From assembly GCA_016800925.1 (NCBI GenBank), contig JABCPU010000183.1, positions 62,001 through 126,000 on the forward strand: DNA of 64,000 bases, read 5' to 3'. Below, piece by piece: positions 24,070-36,399 of the stretch (positions are counted from its first letter, which is position 1; the number at the start of each line of letters is the position of its first letter). Origin of the DNA: Suillus spraguei (taxonomy: Eukaryota; Basidiomycota; Agaricomycetes; Boletales; Suillaceae). The position numbers and the translations under genes were made by a program. Below the pieces are notes generated by a model, which ran no database searches, was not told where the DNA came from, and saw only the letters and a list, made by a program, of their open reading frames with translations.

Positions 24070-26990
24070 CAAATTCAATTGATGTTGGAATTCTGATAAG
24101 TAAGTGGTATTAAAGCGACCTTTCAACAAGTCGCGGTGTAGGATATGGCTGAAGTGATACTTTTGTATTGTGACTGAATATGAAAGACGTACTTCTTGCT
24201 GTACAAAGTGCAGGGTTGATGCAATGTCGGTAATTTGTGGGACTAATGGCTTGTCCAAGCAAGTAAGTATTGGCATGTAAGACCTCAAGCAAGATTTTCG
24301 AGTTAAATTTCGGTCGCTGGAAATTCAACATGGCTGACACTGGGGAACACTGAGAAATGACAGACGAATAAAACGGAATTGCGTTCTCGTTGCAAACGAG
24401 ACACAACAAGTACCAACTGACTCTAGCACAGAATGCATTCTATATTTGTTCTACACGGGGAATATCCCCCTCCCATATCCTAGGCTATTCGTAGCCGTGG
24501 GTGATATGAATCCTAGCTTCGCAGAAATTTGACTTCATCACAGATCGCAGACTTCTCCGCCAGGTCAGTAGCTCGTCATATGAGAAAGACTTCTGCAATA
24601 CGCATTGAATGCACGTTCAATCATATAAAACAGATTATACATATGTGCAATCAAGTTCGATATCAGGGGCAGGCTCTATGTATAGGGTTTTAGATCTCAG
24701 ACTCTACATAACAATAAATCAGGATATTTGCTATTTTTCAAAAAAAAAAAAAAAAAAGAAAGAAAGAAAAAGGACTTCTACATGAATGTATTTATTAGCA
24801 CAGAGAACGCGTACACCTGGGTAGTAGCTCACCACTAAAATACGAAAAACACGAAAAATACAAGCTGAAAGGGGTGAACACAGTCAATAAGCTCAAATGA
24901 CAAGCACTATCTGCGACTTACAGAACTATAAGTAAATCTAAGCTTCATCTGGCTGGCCAGTTATCACACTGCCTCCAGGTCGTGCTTGGAATTCGTGTGC
25001 ACGGGATAGCAACTCTATTGAATTCGTCAACTGGCAGGCCTCCTTGCTTGCTTGAAGATTGAATAGTATTCGAGAAGCGAGAACACTGTGTGTAACAATC
25101 TGAGGTCTAAAGTGAGGGATGTGAGCTTTAGATGTCATATATCTACCTATATGTTTTCCCAGACTAACATGTTGAGCATCTCGCTGTACGAGAGCTAGGG
25201 GGTATACTCAATTCTTCGAGGTTGATGAAAACAAAGAAAGAACTCACAGGCAACACAGCAGTAACGATCACATTGCCAGTAGATATCACTGCAGAAATGT
25301 CAGTACGAAATTAATAGTAACAACGGTGTTAATACTCATGATGCAGAACATGTAGAGTAGTCCATCACGATAAATACTCTTCACCAGCACAGTATGAGAA
25401 CCCAAATAGTGTCGATATCTCAAAAATACGGTAGTGGACATGAGAACTACAAGCGGATTATCCAGTAAGGAACTTTGAATCAATATTGAGTCGCCTCACC
25501 TATCTCGAAGAATGTCAATAGTGCATACGGGAAAGCGCTAGTACGAGCTCCCTCCAACACACAATGCGGGGCCACTGAAAGGAGATAAATACTAAGACTA
25601 AGGTGTGAGCCTTGAGACCTCGCCTGGGCCTGAGATGTTGAAATTGATGGGGGCAGCACTTATAATCACAGAGACCACCAAGATAACCTGCACCATACGG
25701 GTCAGTAGCGCACAGGAAAATAGAGATATCATACCAAACCAAATGAGAGAAGAATGATAAGATAAACCCTTTTGTTACCAGAGAAGGCATAGACTCTGCA
25801 TATCAATAAACCTATTGTGCGAGTGTAAATGCATACTGTAATGTGGTGTGCACAAGCCAACCTTCTGAGGCAATGAAGCCCAAGAAATGTATCCCTGCGA
25901 AATGCCATTACCAAGCTATGTCATGAGCTATGTGGACGAACCATTTAGGGCATCGTTAAAAGGTGCACACTATATGTTGATATGAGCTGCAACTGGCGCT
26001 GTACAGACCGAAGGTGTACTCACATCTTGCGTCCCCCATGTTTTTACAGCGGCTGATTATGAATTAGCTTTTGCGTAGTAGCGCGAACCTGCGTATCTTA
26101 CAGTACGAGGTCATAAGTGCTCCAATCAAAGGTACATATCGTGAAATCGTGAAGGCAATCCGAATAATTCCCCACTTCCGTCCCCAGGTCCATTTGACCT
26201 ACAAGAAGTATCAGCAGCGAGATATAAGTGACTGATTTATCTCACTTCAGAGTGTAAGGTGATGAAGTAGTCATAAATCTGGTCATAGTACATTAGAGCT
26301 ATAATGAGACTGCAGAGACGTGACTTACTAAGATTGCTAATCCAGCGACTTTGGAGAGTCGTGAATAGCGATAAGATTGTCACCAGTCAGACCTCACCAT
26401 TAGTATACTTCATTGATTAGAGACATTAGAGAGAGGCTGGACAAAAAGTACGATTGAATCACCTTGGCTAACTGCAAACCGAATGGGTCTGGGACTGACA
26501 TTTCGAGTAGCACAGTGGGTGAAATTTGAATGGGAGTCTGCAGCAAGCAGTTGTTGACTTATAAGTACCGTAGTGCGTACCTGCAACCGTGACACTGGTA
26601 GTGTTGCTGCTGCAACACAGCGCCGCTGTGACCGTCAATGGCAACATCACTGGTTCATTCACTTGGCCTGATATGACTATAGTTGTATTACCCTTACACA
26701 ACCCTCTCACCCATACCCTGCCCTTATATATCTGACATGATGATGAATATTTGCTTCAGGGCTCAGCGCTCAATTATTTAAGTATCTGACTCAACGAACT
26801 TAGTGGAGTTAGAGCGAATAAGCCTAGGAGCTCGTCGGGTATTGTTTCTATTGTATCAGTATCATCGAGGGCACAAAACTTATACGAATGTACTTAACGT
26901 ATATCCACGAAGAGGTGCACTGGTGTAGACCGGTGATGGTATTATCTAGACTTACGATACCGTGACAAACGCGATGTGACATGCGTGTGT
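24070..26990. repeat. ~3 kb repeat unit A carrying a seven-helix gene
   Basis: Matches unit B (32,830-36,190, same orientation) and unit C (58,240-61,080, inverted). The shared block runs from 3' flank ('cgacctttcaacaagtcgcg') through the gene to an upstream segment with 'acgcgatgtgacatgcg'. A poly-A tract with GAAA repeats lies at 24,738-24,772. Confidence 0.85.
24938..26647 (-). CDS. DUF6533-like seven-helix protein, repeat copy A
   Basis: Multi-exon minus-strand gene. A short first exon (ATG at 26,647, 'MLPLTVTAALCC') is tentative. The core domain is recognised by 'MYYDQIYDYFITLHSEVRQI' and, in the next exon, 'WTWGRKWGIIRIAFTISRYV', the equivalent of the YDH...W/NRY core of DUF6533. Later exons give 'LLICRVYAFSGNKRVYLIIL', 'VILVVSVIISAAPINFNISG' and 'MSTTVFLRYRHYLGSH', then the C-terminal 'RPQIVTHSVLASRILFNLQA', which resembles the family's xSRLxLNLR ending, with a stop at 24,938-24,940. 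All these segments are conserved in copies B and C at protein level. I did not resolve every splice border, so integrity is likely but unproven. Confidence 0.65.
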
Positions 26991-27545
26991 GGCATCACAT
27001 GATTCATTGTAACCCTGGGAAGTATCGTTGGACGTTGCCGTGAGAATTCATGGTTGTCGGATACCTACTTACTCAACCTTACTGGTCTGTGTTCTGGACC
27101 CACATGCAAGTTGTCTATTGTGCGCAATTGCGTTGACCCCAGATTGTTGTTTTTTTTTTTAATCAGTGTTTATTGTCCGTTGGGCTATGCCTATGGTAGA
27201 CAAAACCTACAGGTATGTACTTGTTCGTATGTATTAATTATCAAGATATTTTTGTGATGCGCGATCATTGATCCAGGTGTGAAACGAGGACTGGTAAGGC
27301 CAGCTAAAGGCGATAGGGTTTATGGCTCATTCTTCTTCTTTGTCGTCTGCAGGGGTGTAACATCTCCAAAGATTTGTTCCAGTCGGTGCGTGCTCGCTAT
27401 GTAGCGTAGTAGGGCTTGACGCATTTCTGGTTGTTCAGCAAGTTCTTGAGGTGGCTAGCTTGGGGCTATCTCGTTCTGGAGGATAGACGTTGTCTGGTGT
27501 ACGTTGGGCAAGCAAGTAGAAGTGATGTACTGTTTCTTCTCCAGA
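26991..27545. other. spacer without recognised gene
   Basis: Only short ORFs, including a poly-T tract near 27,148-27,160. No domain or RNA gene was recognised. Confidence 0.4.
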
Positions 27546-27710
27546 TTGTTGTTGACAGCCTTCTCTCCCTGCTCGTGTGGACAAGGGGCCTGATAGTTTC
27601 TCAGGAACGCGAATACGCCTTCAAACAGGCAACCATTTCATCAACGTTCTTGACTGTGCTACGCAGTATTGCCAGTATTCTTCGTTCCAGGTATAATGAT
27701 TGATGTTGGA
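27546..27710. repeat. direct repeat flanking the HET gene, downstream copy
   Basis: Shares 'gctcgtgtggac', 'catttcatcaacgttcttga', 'ctacgcagtatt' and 'aggtataatgattgatgt' with 31,486-31,645. The two copies have the same orientation and bracket the WD40-TPR-HET gene. Confidence 0.8.
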
Positions 27711-28197
27711 AGACACAATCCTTGCGATAGACTATGACAGACTGACTCGATGGGACGAGGTATCTGACTTGACACGAACAATCAAGTAACACGTAGTTGG
27801 TGCTCGAGAACCTCTGAGAATGAAACCGTACGCTGACCATCATATACATGTCCTGTTTGCATATTAGAATTCTAATAGTAAGTACTGATGATGAGGAGTA
27901 TGGAAAGAACGACCGACTTCCTGGGTGCCTGCAAGTGTTAAAACATCTTTCAAAATTCTAGCGAAGTGAGCTAATATTGGGGTAAGGAAATGAGAATCTG
28001 AATAAGAGGATCGACATGAAGCGAAAGGTTCGCCGCCTGAGACCATCTCCTAATCAATATGGTTTGGTTGTCACGCCAAGCCGCACGACTTTCATTGGGA
28101 GCAGATGTATGCACGTCATATTGTGAAGGGGATGCCACAAAACCCCCGGAAGTGGGTCTGGGATGTGCCCATGCCTGTGTTCCGCGGTAGTAACCAG
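27711..28197. other. 3' flank of the HET gene
   Basis: About 490 bases with no recognisable gene. It presumably includes the HET gene 3' UTR and terminator. Confidence 0.4.
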
Positions 28198-31170
28198 CTA
28201 CAATATATCCAGCATCCTGACGTCCATCATGTTAACAGAAGCTAGGTCCTTGACTTGTGCGATGATATTATTATCCGAAGCAATTCTCTTATACTCTCCA
28301 CCCCACTGCTGCGCTAGCAAAAGTGCAACAAAAGGCTGTCTGAGGCGAACGATCAGCCTCAACTCTTGCGTAGTCGGTTCATTGTGTCCAGGATAGCCAC
28401 CGAGCTTATCATCTGACGGAGACCCAGGTTCGGGCCAATCTTCTACACGCTGCGTCTCGTCTGCGAAGTTAATGAGCCCGAGATCATACCGATTCCATGG
28501 ACGGACAAGTAAGAATGTCTGCCGAGTACGTTTTGCAGGCGAGAATTGAACGAGTTTTTCTTCCGTTGTGATCTGCAGGTCTTGTAGCCCATCTGCCTTG
28601 ATATCATAAGTGAAAAATCTGGCCTCATCTTGATCAGGCCTGCGCTTGACTTCTGTGAGGGTGAATGCGATGCAAGGCAATTGCAGTCTGGCGTTTGCGA
28701 AACGAGGAACACTGATGTTCTCAAGAGTGGTATACAATTTCGAAACCGACTCCACAGCGACGGTAGTGTTTCGCAGCGTGGAGATAGATATCTGCATCTC
28801 GTCTTCGGATAGAGATGGTGGCGTATATGACGGAGCTTTGTATGAGGAAATGTCGGCTGGGAGACAACTGTTGAAACTAGAGGATTGTCCAACCCAATCA
28901 AGGGCCGTGATGTCGCCCGAATGGGCTATGATCTCCTGCAAAAGACGCCCAAGTGCGTTCTGTCTCTTTTCTCCGTAGATGACAGGAAGGTGGACGCCAA
29001 AGATCCCAAACAACGAATACGCGATGTCTTCCTGCAGCGTAGTGATACGCGTTGATGCCCATTGAAGTTTCTCTCGGGCATCTTTCATCCCCGGACGGAA
29101 GGCGACGAGCGCCCTCGCATTTATACCAGTTGAACGCTCCAACTCCTGCGTGATAGCGACAGACTCCTTGTGATTCCGCGAGTGTTTGTCGAGGTATAGG
29201 GACCAATCTGCTTGGTAGAAGAGAACAATTTTAGGAGCGAGGAACTCCTGAACGGTCCATCCTCGCGTGTTCCAGATGCTATTTGCGAGCGCGCCCGACT
29301 TTGACCAAGGCGGGACATCCGATAGGTAAACGATGGTGAGCGCTGAGAAGTGATACCAGATGAACATGGAATTGACCGATCGTCCGAGCTCGACATTGTT
29401 GTTCTGGTCGATGCAGCACGTATCGCTCCACGCCCAATGATACCCCGCATCGCGAGCAACTTTGCAGAACTTCTGCAACTTCACAATGGTTCCGACCTGA
29501 TCCAAGTCGTATATGTTTCTGCCCTGAACGTTGTGCAGTTGCGGCTCATTGCTTTCCCACCTATGGGACAACATGACCCAACTGAAGTACTTCCCGACCA
29601 CTTCCCCAGTGAGCTCCGTTTGGAGGGGCGCATGCATCACCAGTGAATACAAAAGTTTTCCGTGCTCTGCACTCTTCATGAATGCATTGATCTGCGCATC
29701 TCGATCGCACAAATCTCCAGTAAAAGTGTTGATCAGACGAAGGGGGGCGTTTTCCAACTGGACGTGAATAGCTTGTCGAATGGCATCTTCCACTTCAGGA
29801 CTGACGTATTGCTGCTGCTGCTGCAGTAACTCTGCAAACAATGTAAGTCATCTTCAAGTCGGGGCTTTTGTGGGGCTTACGTCGTGCCTGTAGGTCGGGT
29901 GCATCATCCAACTTAGAGAGCATGATTGTGAAAGCCTCAAATGCATCATCATAGCGCTGTGCTCCACGAAGCGCTGCATGCTTCAATTCGTATCCAATAT
30001 AAGACGAAGGGTTGAGCTCGATGACCTACGAATATCGTTAGAATTCGTTACAAATGTTAAACCGGCGACAGATATCCTCCGCACCTTGTTCGCGTCCAAA
30101 AGGGCCTCCGCATAGAGATTTTGTTCCAACTTCACCTTACCGCAGTGCGCAAAGTATGAGGGATCCGTCCTGAATCCTGTGGAAATTGTGTTCTTGATGG
30201 ACCATAAATGAATATTCCCATCATAGTCTCCACTGACTAGCAGTTCTCCGTTCGGAGAAATTGCGACAGAGGAAACACATGTTGTGTGTTTGAGTGCCTG
30301 TTCTATCTTCTTGTGTGACTTTATGTTCCACAGTTGCACGGTACAGTCGAACGAGGCGGATGCGATGAAGAAGCCATCAGAAGAGACGGCAAGTGAGCTG
30401 ACGCAGGAAGTGTGATGGGTGCAAGGTTGACCGATCTGGGTCCTATTCGACGAGTCCCAGAACTTGATTTTTTTGTCGTCTGATGCAGAAATAAGTTGCT
30501 GGCTATCGGGCGTCCATACAACATTTCGAACCCAATCGCTGTGAGCGTTGATGTCGAACAGCAGCTTGGCGTTATTAGTGCTCCAAACCCGAATGATGCC
30601 GGTTTTGCGGCAGCTGCCGGATGCCAATTTTAGCCCATCTGGGCTGAACGCGACACATTTCACCACACCTAGACCCTCGAGTGTTGAGAGGACAGCGCCA
30701 GTCTTTGCATCCCATATAATAACCGTGCAATCGTCTGACCCACTCGCGAGTCTCTTTCCATCAGGGGAGAAGCACACTGACGACACCCAGTCTGTATGCT
30801 TCACCAACGGTCCGAATACCATCTGCGTGCTATCGACGTCCCAGATGATAATCGCTCCATCTACTCCACCATTCGCAATTCGTCTGTCGTCTGGCGATAC
30901 AGCGACTGATGTCACAGCATCACTGTGTTTGAATGGCCCTCCTACCAATACTCTTTTCTCTACGTCCCAGATTCGTAGAGTTTTATCCTCTGAAGCAGTA
31001 ACGATCCGTTGGCCGTCTTTGAAGAAAGCGACTGCCGATACTAGTTTTGTGTGAACTCGCATTGTGATTGGCACTGGCTGGGTCGTCTGCACTGGCTGGG
31101 TTGTCTGCGCCGGCTTTGGGCGCCTTCTTACAGCGAGATATTGTTTTGCTACATTGAGCAATCCTGACAT
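28198..31170 (-). CDS. WD40-TPR-HET domain protein
   Basis: Three exons (31170-30085, 30025-29881, 29831-28198) join in frame to 954 residues. Residues ~40-325 carry seven WD40 blades, each ending in a W-D-like strand ('LRIWDVEK', 'IIIWDVDS', 'VIIWDAKT', 'IRVWSTNN', 'IKFWDSSN', 'VQLWNIKS', 'IHLWSIKN'), enough for a full propeller. A TPR-like linker follows ('ALLDANKVIELNPSSYIGYE', 'HAALRGAQRYDDAFEAFTIM'). The C-terminal part is a HET domain with 'VMLSHRWE', 'WAWSDTCCIDQNNNVELG', 'RGWTVQEFLAPKIVLFYQ' and 'IAYSLFGIFGVHLPVIYGE'. HET proteins mediate heterokaryon incompatibility and cell death in filamentous fungi; the propeller is the presumed recognition module. No NACHT/NB domain is present between them, unlike HNWD proteins. 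The frame is intact and a Gln run (28 codons into exon 3's start region) encodes 'LLQQQQQYVSP'. Confidence 0.92.
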
Positions 31171-31485
31171 ATCGCTAGACAGGAAGATGGGCTGTTAGTG
31201 ATGTTTGAAGTTAACAAGTAGCGTACTTTGTGCCGCCGTGGACGTGTCGTGAGTAGAGCCGATTTTCTGCCCTCTATATATTATTTGCTCCATCGTACCA
31301 CGTTGCTACGGCATGAATCTCATTTCCCTCCTATCTGGAAGGTCTAGAACTATATCTAGGCGCCTTCTGTTATCGTTGGAATGCTACATCCGAAACACAC
31401 GGCGACCAATGCATCTTACTCTATCTTACATACTGATCCGTGCTCATGAGAAGTTCTCTATCGTGCGTAGTTGGACAAGCCCTAG
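31171..31485. other. upstream region of the HET gene
   Basis: Promoter-proximal DNA between the HET start codon and the upstream direct repeat. A TATA-like 'ctctatatatt' occurs near 31,270 and could serve the minus-strand gene. No coding signal. Confidence 0.4.
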
Positions 31486-31645
31486 GTTGTTGTTGAAACG
31501 TTGAAAGTCTGCTCTCCCGGCTCGTGTGGACGAGAGGCTTGATGGTCTCTCAGGAATGAACATTTCATCAACGTTCTTGACGGTTCTACGCAGTATTAAT
31601 GTCAGTATTTTTTGTCCCAGGTATAATGATTGATGTATGTTGTCT
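31486..31645. repeat. direct repeat flanking the HET gene, upstream copy
   Basis: Partner of 27,546-27,710, with moderate divergence and a deletion after 'tctcagga'. Confidence 0.8.
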
Positions 31646-31947
31646 AGCACCCTAGAATTCGTCACGTGTCTGCATTTTCCGGCAACTTCTGTGGCACCAA
31701 GGCTGAGAGACATTCAAGTTCTCTCACGTGGAATATGACAAGCAAGATTTCAGCAGCATTTCACAAGTAAAATTAGTACTGGAGAATCTCTGCCCTGCGG
31801 TGACTGTCATATAGTCACCTTGGAATAACCAACTTGGAGACCATCAATGTGGTTTAGGTAGGCCACATGACTTTGTTCCGAGCGGACTGGTGTATCGTGA
31901 AATCATATCACTTGGTTTAGGACTTGGAAGCCGCGGGTCGATAATAT

Positions 31948-32322
31948 TTGGCACTGCCAAGACAAATCACACCTGCCATGCACAGCTTCTATTTAGAAGG
32001 TCTTGCATACAGTCAATCATCCAGTAAGGTCTCCAGTTTCGCAAAATTTGTCCACTCACCGACTTTTGTGGGTGCGTGTATGACCATCAGCGAACGTTTG
32101 AACATGTCACACCCTACCTGGCAGTGGTATGACAGTCTCCTCGAGCTCCATCTCATTGCTCCCGACAAGGCTATTCATTTTCCGTATTCAAACGTCATAG
32201 CACGCAAAAAGACATCAGCCAAACAGAGAGATGGGGAACGAAGAGCTGTGTTGGACCCTCTGCTGTTTGGTGCACCTCGTCGGACGAAGAAATCGAAGAT
32301 GAATAAAGATTCACCATGCTAG
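31948..32322 (+). CDS. hypothetical protein, single-exon ORF
   Basis: An uninterrupted 124-codon ORF starting 'MALPRQITPAMHSFYLEG', with a tryptophan-containing middle ('MSHPTWQWYDSLLELHLIAP') and a basic C-terminus ('RRTKKSKMNKDSPC'). I do not recognise a domain. It could be a real small gene, an exon of a larger gene or a transposon fragment. Its composition is more protein-like than the surrounding short ORFs, but there is no second line of support. Confidence 0.25.
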   Translation: MALPRQITPAMHSFYLEGLAYSQSSSKVSSFAKFVHSPTFVGACMTISERLNMSHPTWQWYDSLLELHLIAPDKAIHFPYSNVIARKKTSAKQRDGERRAVLDPLLFGAPRRTKKSKMNKDSPC

Positions 32323-32829
32323 GTTTATAGTAGTGCATGGTATCTTCAGGATATACTCTGGGAAGGTCTATAACAGTACTATCACCGCGATGTGGTATTT
32401 CTCAATCAATTACTAGAATTAGTAAAGATGACGCGCTTCTGATGGAGATGATGGTGATACGTGATCTCAAGAAACATGTTCATGATACCTTTGTGAATAG
32501 GGCCTTTACCCGGGGTTCGACTAGGGTATCAGTTCAGTGGTGATTCAAATTTCAAATGCTTACACAGTAACCACAGTAACATAGGATTGGAGCGGGGAAC
32601 TGGAACTAAGATGTACGGTTGGAGAGCCTCGCCGCTCACGCATTATCTCTCTCTCAGCATCTTCAGATTGAGAAATTGATTTTGGTTTTGATCTGATGGC
32701 TATAGCAAGGATCATAGTACTTCCATGTCCATGGATCCGCCAAACTGCGTGATGCTGCTACTCTTCTAGACACCTCAGAGCAAGGCTTAGGGAGCCTCAG
32801 ACAGCGCAGTCTTACACTAGTATATGACA
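32323..32829. other. spacer without recognised gene
   Basis: Short ORFs only; no domain, tRNA or repeat seen. Confidence 0.4.
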
Positions 32830-33619
32830 TTATTGATGTGGGGTCTGATAAGTAAGTGATACCAAAGCGACCTTTCAACAAGTCGCGGTGTAGGATATGA
32901 TTGAAGCGATACTTTTGTATTGTGATTGAATGTGAAAGATGTACTTCTTGTTGGCACATAGGGTTAATGCCATGTCGGTAATTTATGGCTTGTCCAAGCA
33001 AGATTCCCGAGTTAAATTACCATTACTGGAAACTCGACATGGGAACACTTGGGAACGACAGGCAAATGGAACGGAATCGCATTCTCGTTGCGGACGAACC
33101 GCAGCAGATACTGACTAACTTTGGCACATAACGCATTATTTGTTCTACATGGGGATTGAATATCCCTCTCTCATGTCCTAGGCTATTCACGACCGTGAGC
33201 GATATGAATCGTAGCTACCCAGGCTTCACCACAGATCACGGTAGCCCTCCCAAGCTTCTCCACCAGCTTATTGGATGAGAAAGACTTCTTCAATACGCGT
33301 TTGTTCATATACAACAAAAATATACATATGTGCAACCAAGTTCAGTGTCAAAGGCAGGCTCTACGTATAGGAATGTCCAACATGGGGTCTTAGATCTCAG
33401 ACCCCAAATAATAATAAACCGGGATATATATATTTTTTTCTTCAAAAAAAGACTTCTGTGTGGATGTGTTTGTTAGGGCAAAGAACAGACACCAGGCTGG
33501 ATAGTGGCTCGCTACTAAAATACAAAAGACGGGGAAAATACAAGCTGAAAGGGGTGAGAGCATAGTCAGCAAGCTCAAATGAGAAGCGCTATCTGCAACC
33601 CACAGAACTATCAACAGGT

Positions 33620-35839
33620 CTAGGCTTCGTCTGGCTGGCCAGCTATCACACTGCCTCCGGACCGCGCTTGGAATTCATGTGAACAGGATAGCAATTCCAT
33701 TGAATCCACCGATTGGGAGGTCTCCTTGCTTGCTTGAAGATTGAATAGTATTCGAGAAGCAAGAACACTGTGTGTAACAATCTGAGGTCTGAAATGAAGA
33801 ATGTGAGCTTTCGACAACATATATCCTTGCTCAGACTAACGTATTTAACATTTCGCTGTACGACAGCTACGGGGCATACTCAATTCTTGAGGTCTACGAA
33901 AAAAAAAAAACAAAGAACTTACTGGCAACACAGCGATGACAATCACATTGACTGTAGATATCACTACAAAGATGTAAGCACGGAATAAATAGTGACAATG
34001 GTGTCAATACTCATGATGCAGAACATGTAGAGTAGCCCATCACGATAAATAGTCTTCACCAGCGCAGTATGAGAACCCAAATAGTGTTGATATCTCAAAA
34101 ATACAGTGGTGGACATGATAACTAAAAGTGGATTATTAAGTGAAAAACTTCGAATCAATATTCGCCTCACCTATCTCGAAAAACATCAATAGTCCATACG
34201 GGAAGGCACTACTACGAGCTCCCTCTAACACGCAAGGCGGGGCGACTGAAAGGAGATGAATACTAAGACTAAGGAGTAAGTCATGAGACCTCACCTGGGC
34301 CTGAGATGTTGAAGTTGATTGGGGCAGCACTTAGAATCACAGAGGTCACCAAGATAACCTACGCCATACGGATCAATAACGTATAGGGAAATAGAGATAT
34401 CATTGTACCAAACCAAAGGAGAGAAGAATGATAAGGTAAGCCTTTTTGTTGCCAGAGAAGGCGTAGACCCTGCAAATCAATAAACCTGTTGTGCGAGTGT
34501 AAATGCATGCTCGAATGTGGTGTGCGAAAGCCAACCTTCCGAGGCAATGATGCCCAAGAAATGTATGCCTGCGAAATGCCATTGCCAAGTTATGTCATGA
34601 ACTATGTAGACTAACCATTTACAGCATCGTTAAAAGGTGAACACTACATGTTGATGTGAATTGCAATTGGTGCTGCACAGACCAAGGGTATACTCACATC
34701 TTGCGCCCCCCATGCCTTGACAGCGGCTGCTTAGGCATTAGCTTTTCCGTAGTAGCGCGCACCGGCGTATCTTACAGTATGAGGTCATAAGTACACCAGC
34801 AAAAGGTGCATATCGTGAAATCGTGAAGGCAGTCCGAATGATTCCCCACTTCCGTCCCCAGGTCCATTGGACCTACAAAAAATATCAGCAGCGAAGTATA
34901 GGTGACTGATTTGTCTGACTTCAGAGTGAACGGTGACAAAGTAGTCATAAATCTGGTCATGGTACATTAGAGCTATAATGAGACCAAAGAGACACGACTT
35001 GCTAGGACTGATAATGCAGCGACTTTGGAGAGTCGTAAATAATGATAAGATCGTCACCAGCCAGACCTCACCATTACTGTACTTCATTGATTGGAGACGT
35101 CATTAGAGAAAGGCTGGTCAAAAAGCACGATTGGATCACCTTGGCTAACTGCAAACCGAAAGGGTCTGAGACTGACATTTCGAGTAGTACAGTAGGTGAA
35201 CGGAAGTCTGTAGCAAACAGCTGTTGACTTATAAGTTCCCGACTCTCACGTTGGTGGAGGAGGGCTTTATCAAACGCAAAAAAATTCCCATCACTAACGA
35301 GATGTGCGAGAATGCTGTGCTTGGTTGTGTATATCCGGTCCTGCTTGGCATTGAGTATTGAGTTGGCGATGAACGTTTGAACCAGCCCGGTTTAATAGTT
35401 TTGATGATCGTACAACTGGAGGTCCGTTAGGGTTAATCCGTATAAGAGTTATTTGACTTAACCCTAACCCAAGCGTTTGTATACGGCTCAGGATGTTCAC
35501 ACTCAGCGTCTGCTTGTACTCTTGAGTCTCAATGCCTCGTTTATGTCTCGTTTGTGCCACCGCCATGCCTATAGCCGCCAGTGTGCCAGTTAACAAAACA
35601 TGCAAACTGACAATTGACATGTTATTGTGGTTCGTTTCCGGTCGCCCCCGGCCACAAGAGAAGGTTGAGTTTGTCGTTTAATAAACCATTTGGTGAGCCG
35701 TTCTGCTATTGCAGTGGAACCTGAAGGCGGGGACTTGACGCATGAGCGTAGTTATGATACCGTAGTGTGTACCTGCAACCGCGACATTGGTAATGTTGCT
35801 GCTGCAACACAGCGCCGCTGTGACTATCAAGGGCAACAT
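33620..35839 (-). CDS. DUF6533-like seven-helix protein, repeat copy B
   Basis: Counterpart of copy A with the same exon order. Recognised segments are 'MYHDQIYDYFVTVHSEVRQI', 'VYAFSGNKKAYLIILLSFGL', 'MSTTVFLRYQHYLGSHTALV' and the C-terminal 'RPQIVTHSVLASRILFNLQA', with a stop at 33,620-33,622. The tentative first-exon ATG is at 35,839. Relative to A and C, a ~520-base sequence is inserted just inside what would be the first intron (35,236-35,757), which need not destroy the protein. Splice borders were not all resolved, so this may be a functional gene or an early pseudogene. Confidence 0.55.
35236..35757. mobile_element. ~520-base insertion unique to repeat unit B
   Basis: Units A and C read continuously through 'gacttataagtaccgt' (or its complement). 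In B this is split after 'gacttataag', resuming at 'taccgtag' (35,758). The insert carries a 108-codon minus-strand ORF (35,294-35,620). No terminal inverted repeat or clear target duplication was found, so the mechanism is unknown. Confidence 0.6.
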
Positions 35840-36399
35840 CATTGATTGATCCATTTAGCCTGATATGACTATGGTTTTGTTACCCTTACACAACCCTTTC
35901 ACCCAATTGTCCGTAACATACCCTGCCCTGATATACCTGACATGATGATAAGTATTTGCTTCAGGGCTCGATTATTTAAGAAATCTGACTCGACGAACCT
36001 AGTAGAGTTAGAGCGATTAAGCCTAGAAGCTCAGGTATTATTTCCATTGTATCAGTATCATCGAGGCCACAAAACCTATCGAATGTACTTAACGTATAGG
36101 CTGTACTGGTGTGACTGGTGATGGTATTTTTTAGACTCAACGATACCGTGACAACGCGATGTGACATGCGCGTGTGGCATCACATGATGTGACAACTGTC
36201 TGAGACTAGCATTCTCTCGAGTCTCGATACTAAGGCGCTCTAGGTAGGTTCCACTAAGTCGTGCAGTTTCTCACCCTAGGTCGGCGGAGGCGCTCGTTCG
36301 GTGATTGAAAAATGCCATATGAAGCCATTTAAAAATACGAAGGCAGAACTTGGGTGGTGCCATCATGGTCCAAAAAATCAAAGGTGAAAAGGCAGGTAT

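Larger units (their letters stand above)
32830..36190. repeat. ~3 kb repeat unit B carrying a seven-helix gene
   Basis: Same orientation as unit A, about 8.8-9 kb apart. It is longer than A because of a ~520-base insertion at 35,236-35,757. Confidence 0.85.

Noticed and set aside
24738..24772. Poly-A tract with GAAA units as a retroposon tail
   Set aside because: It sits inside the seven-helix repeat unit flank with no retroposon body or target duplication; listed only as simple sequence.
35459..35474. Telomere-like 'taaccctaaccc'
   Set aside because: Only two units, inside an insertion; too short to claim an interstitial telomere.
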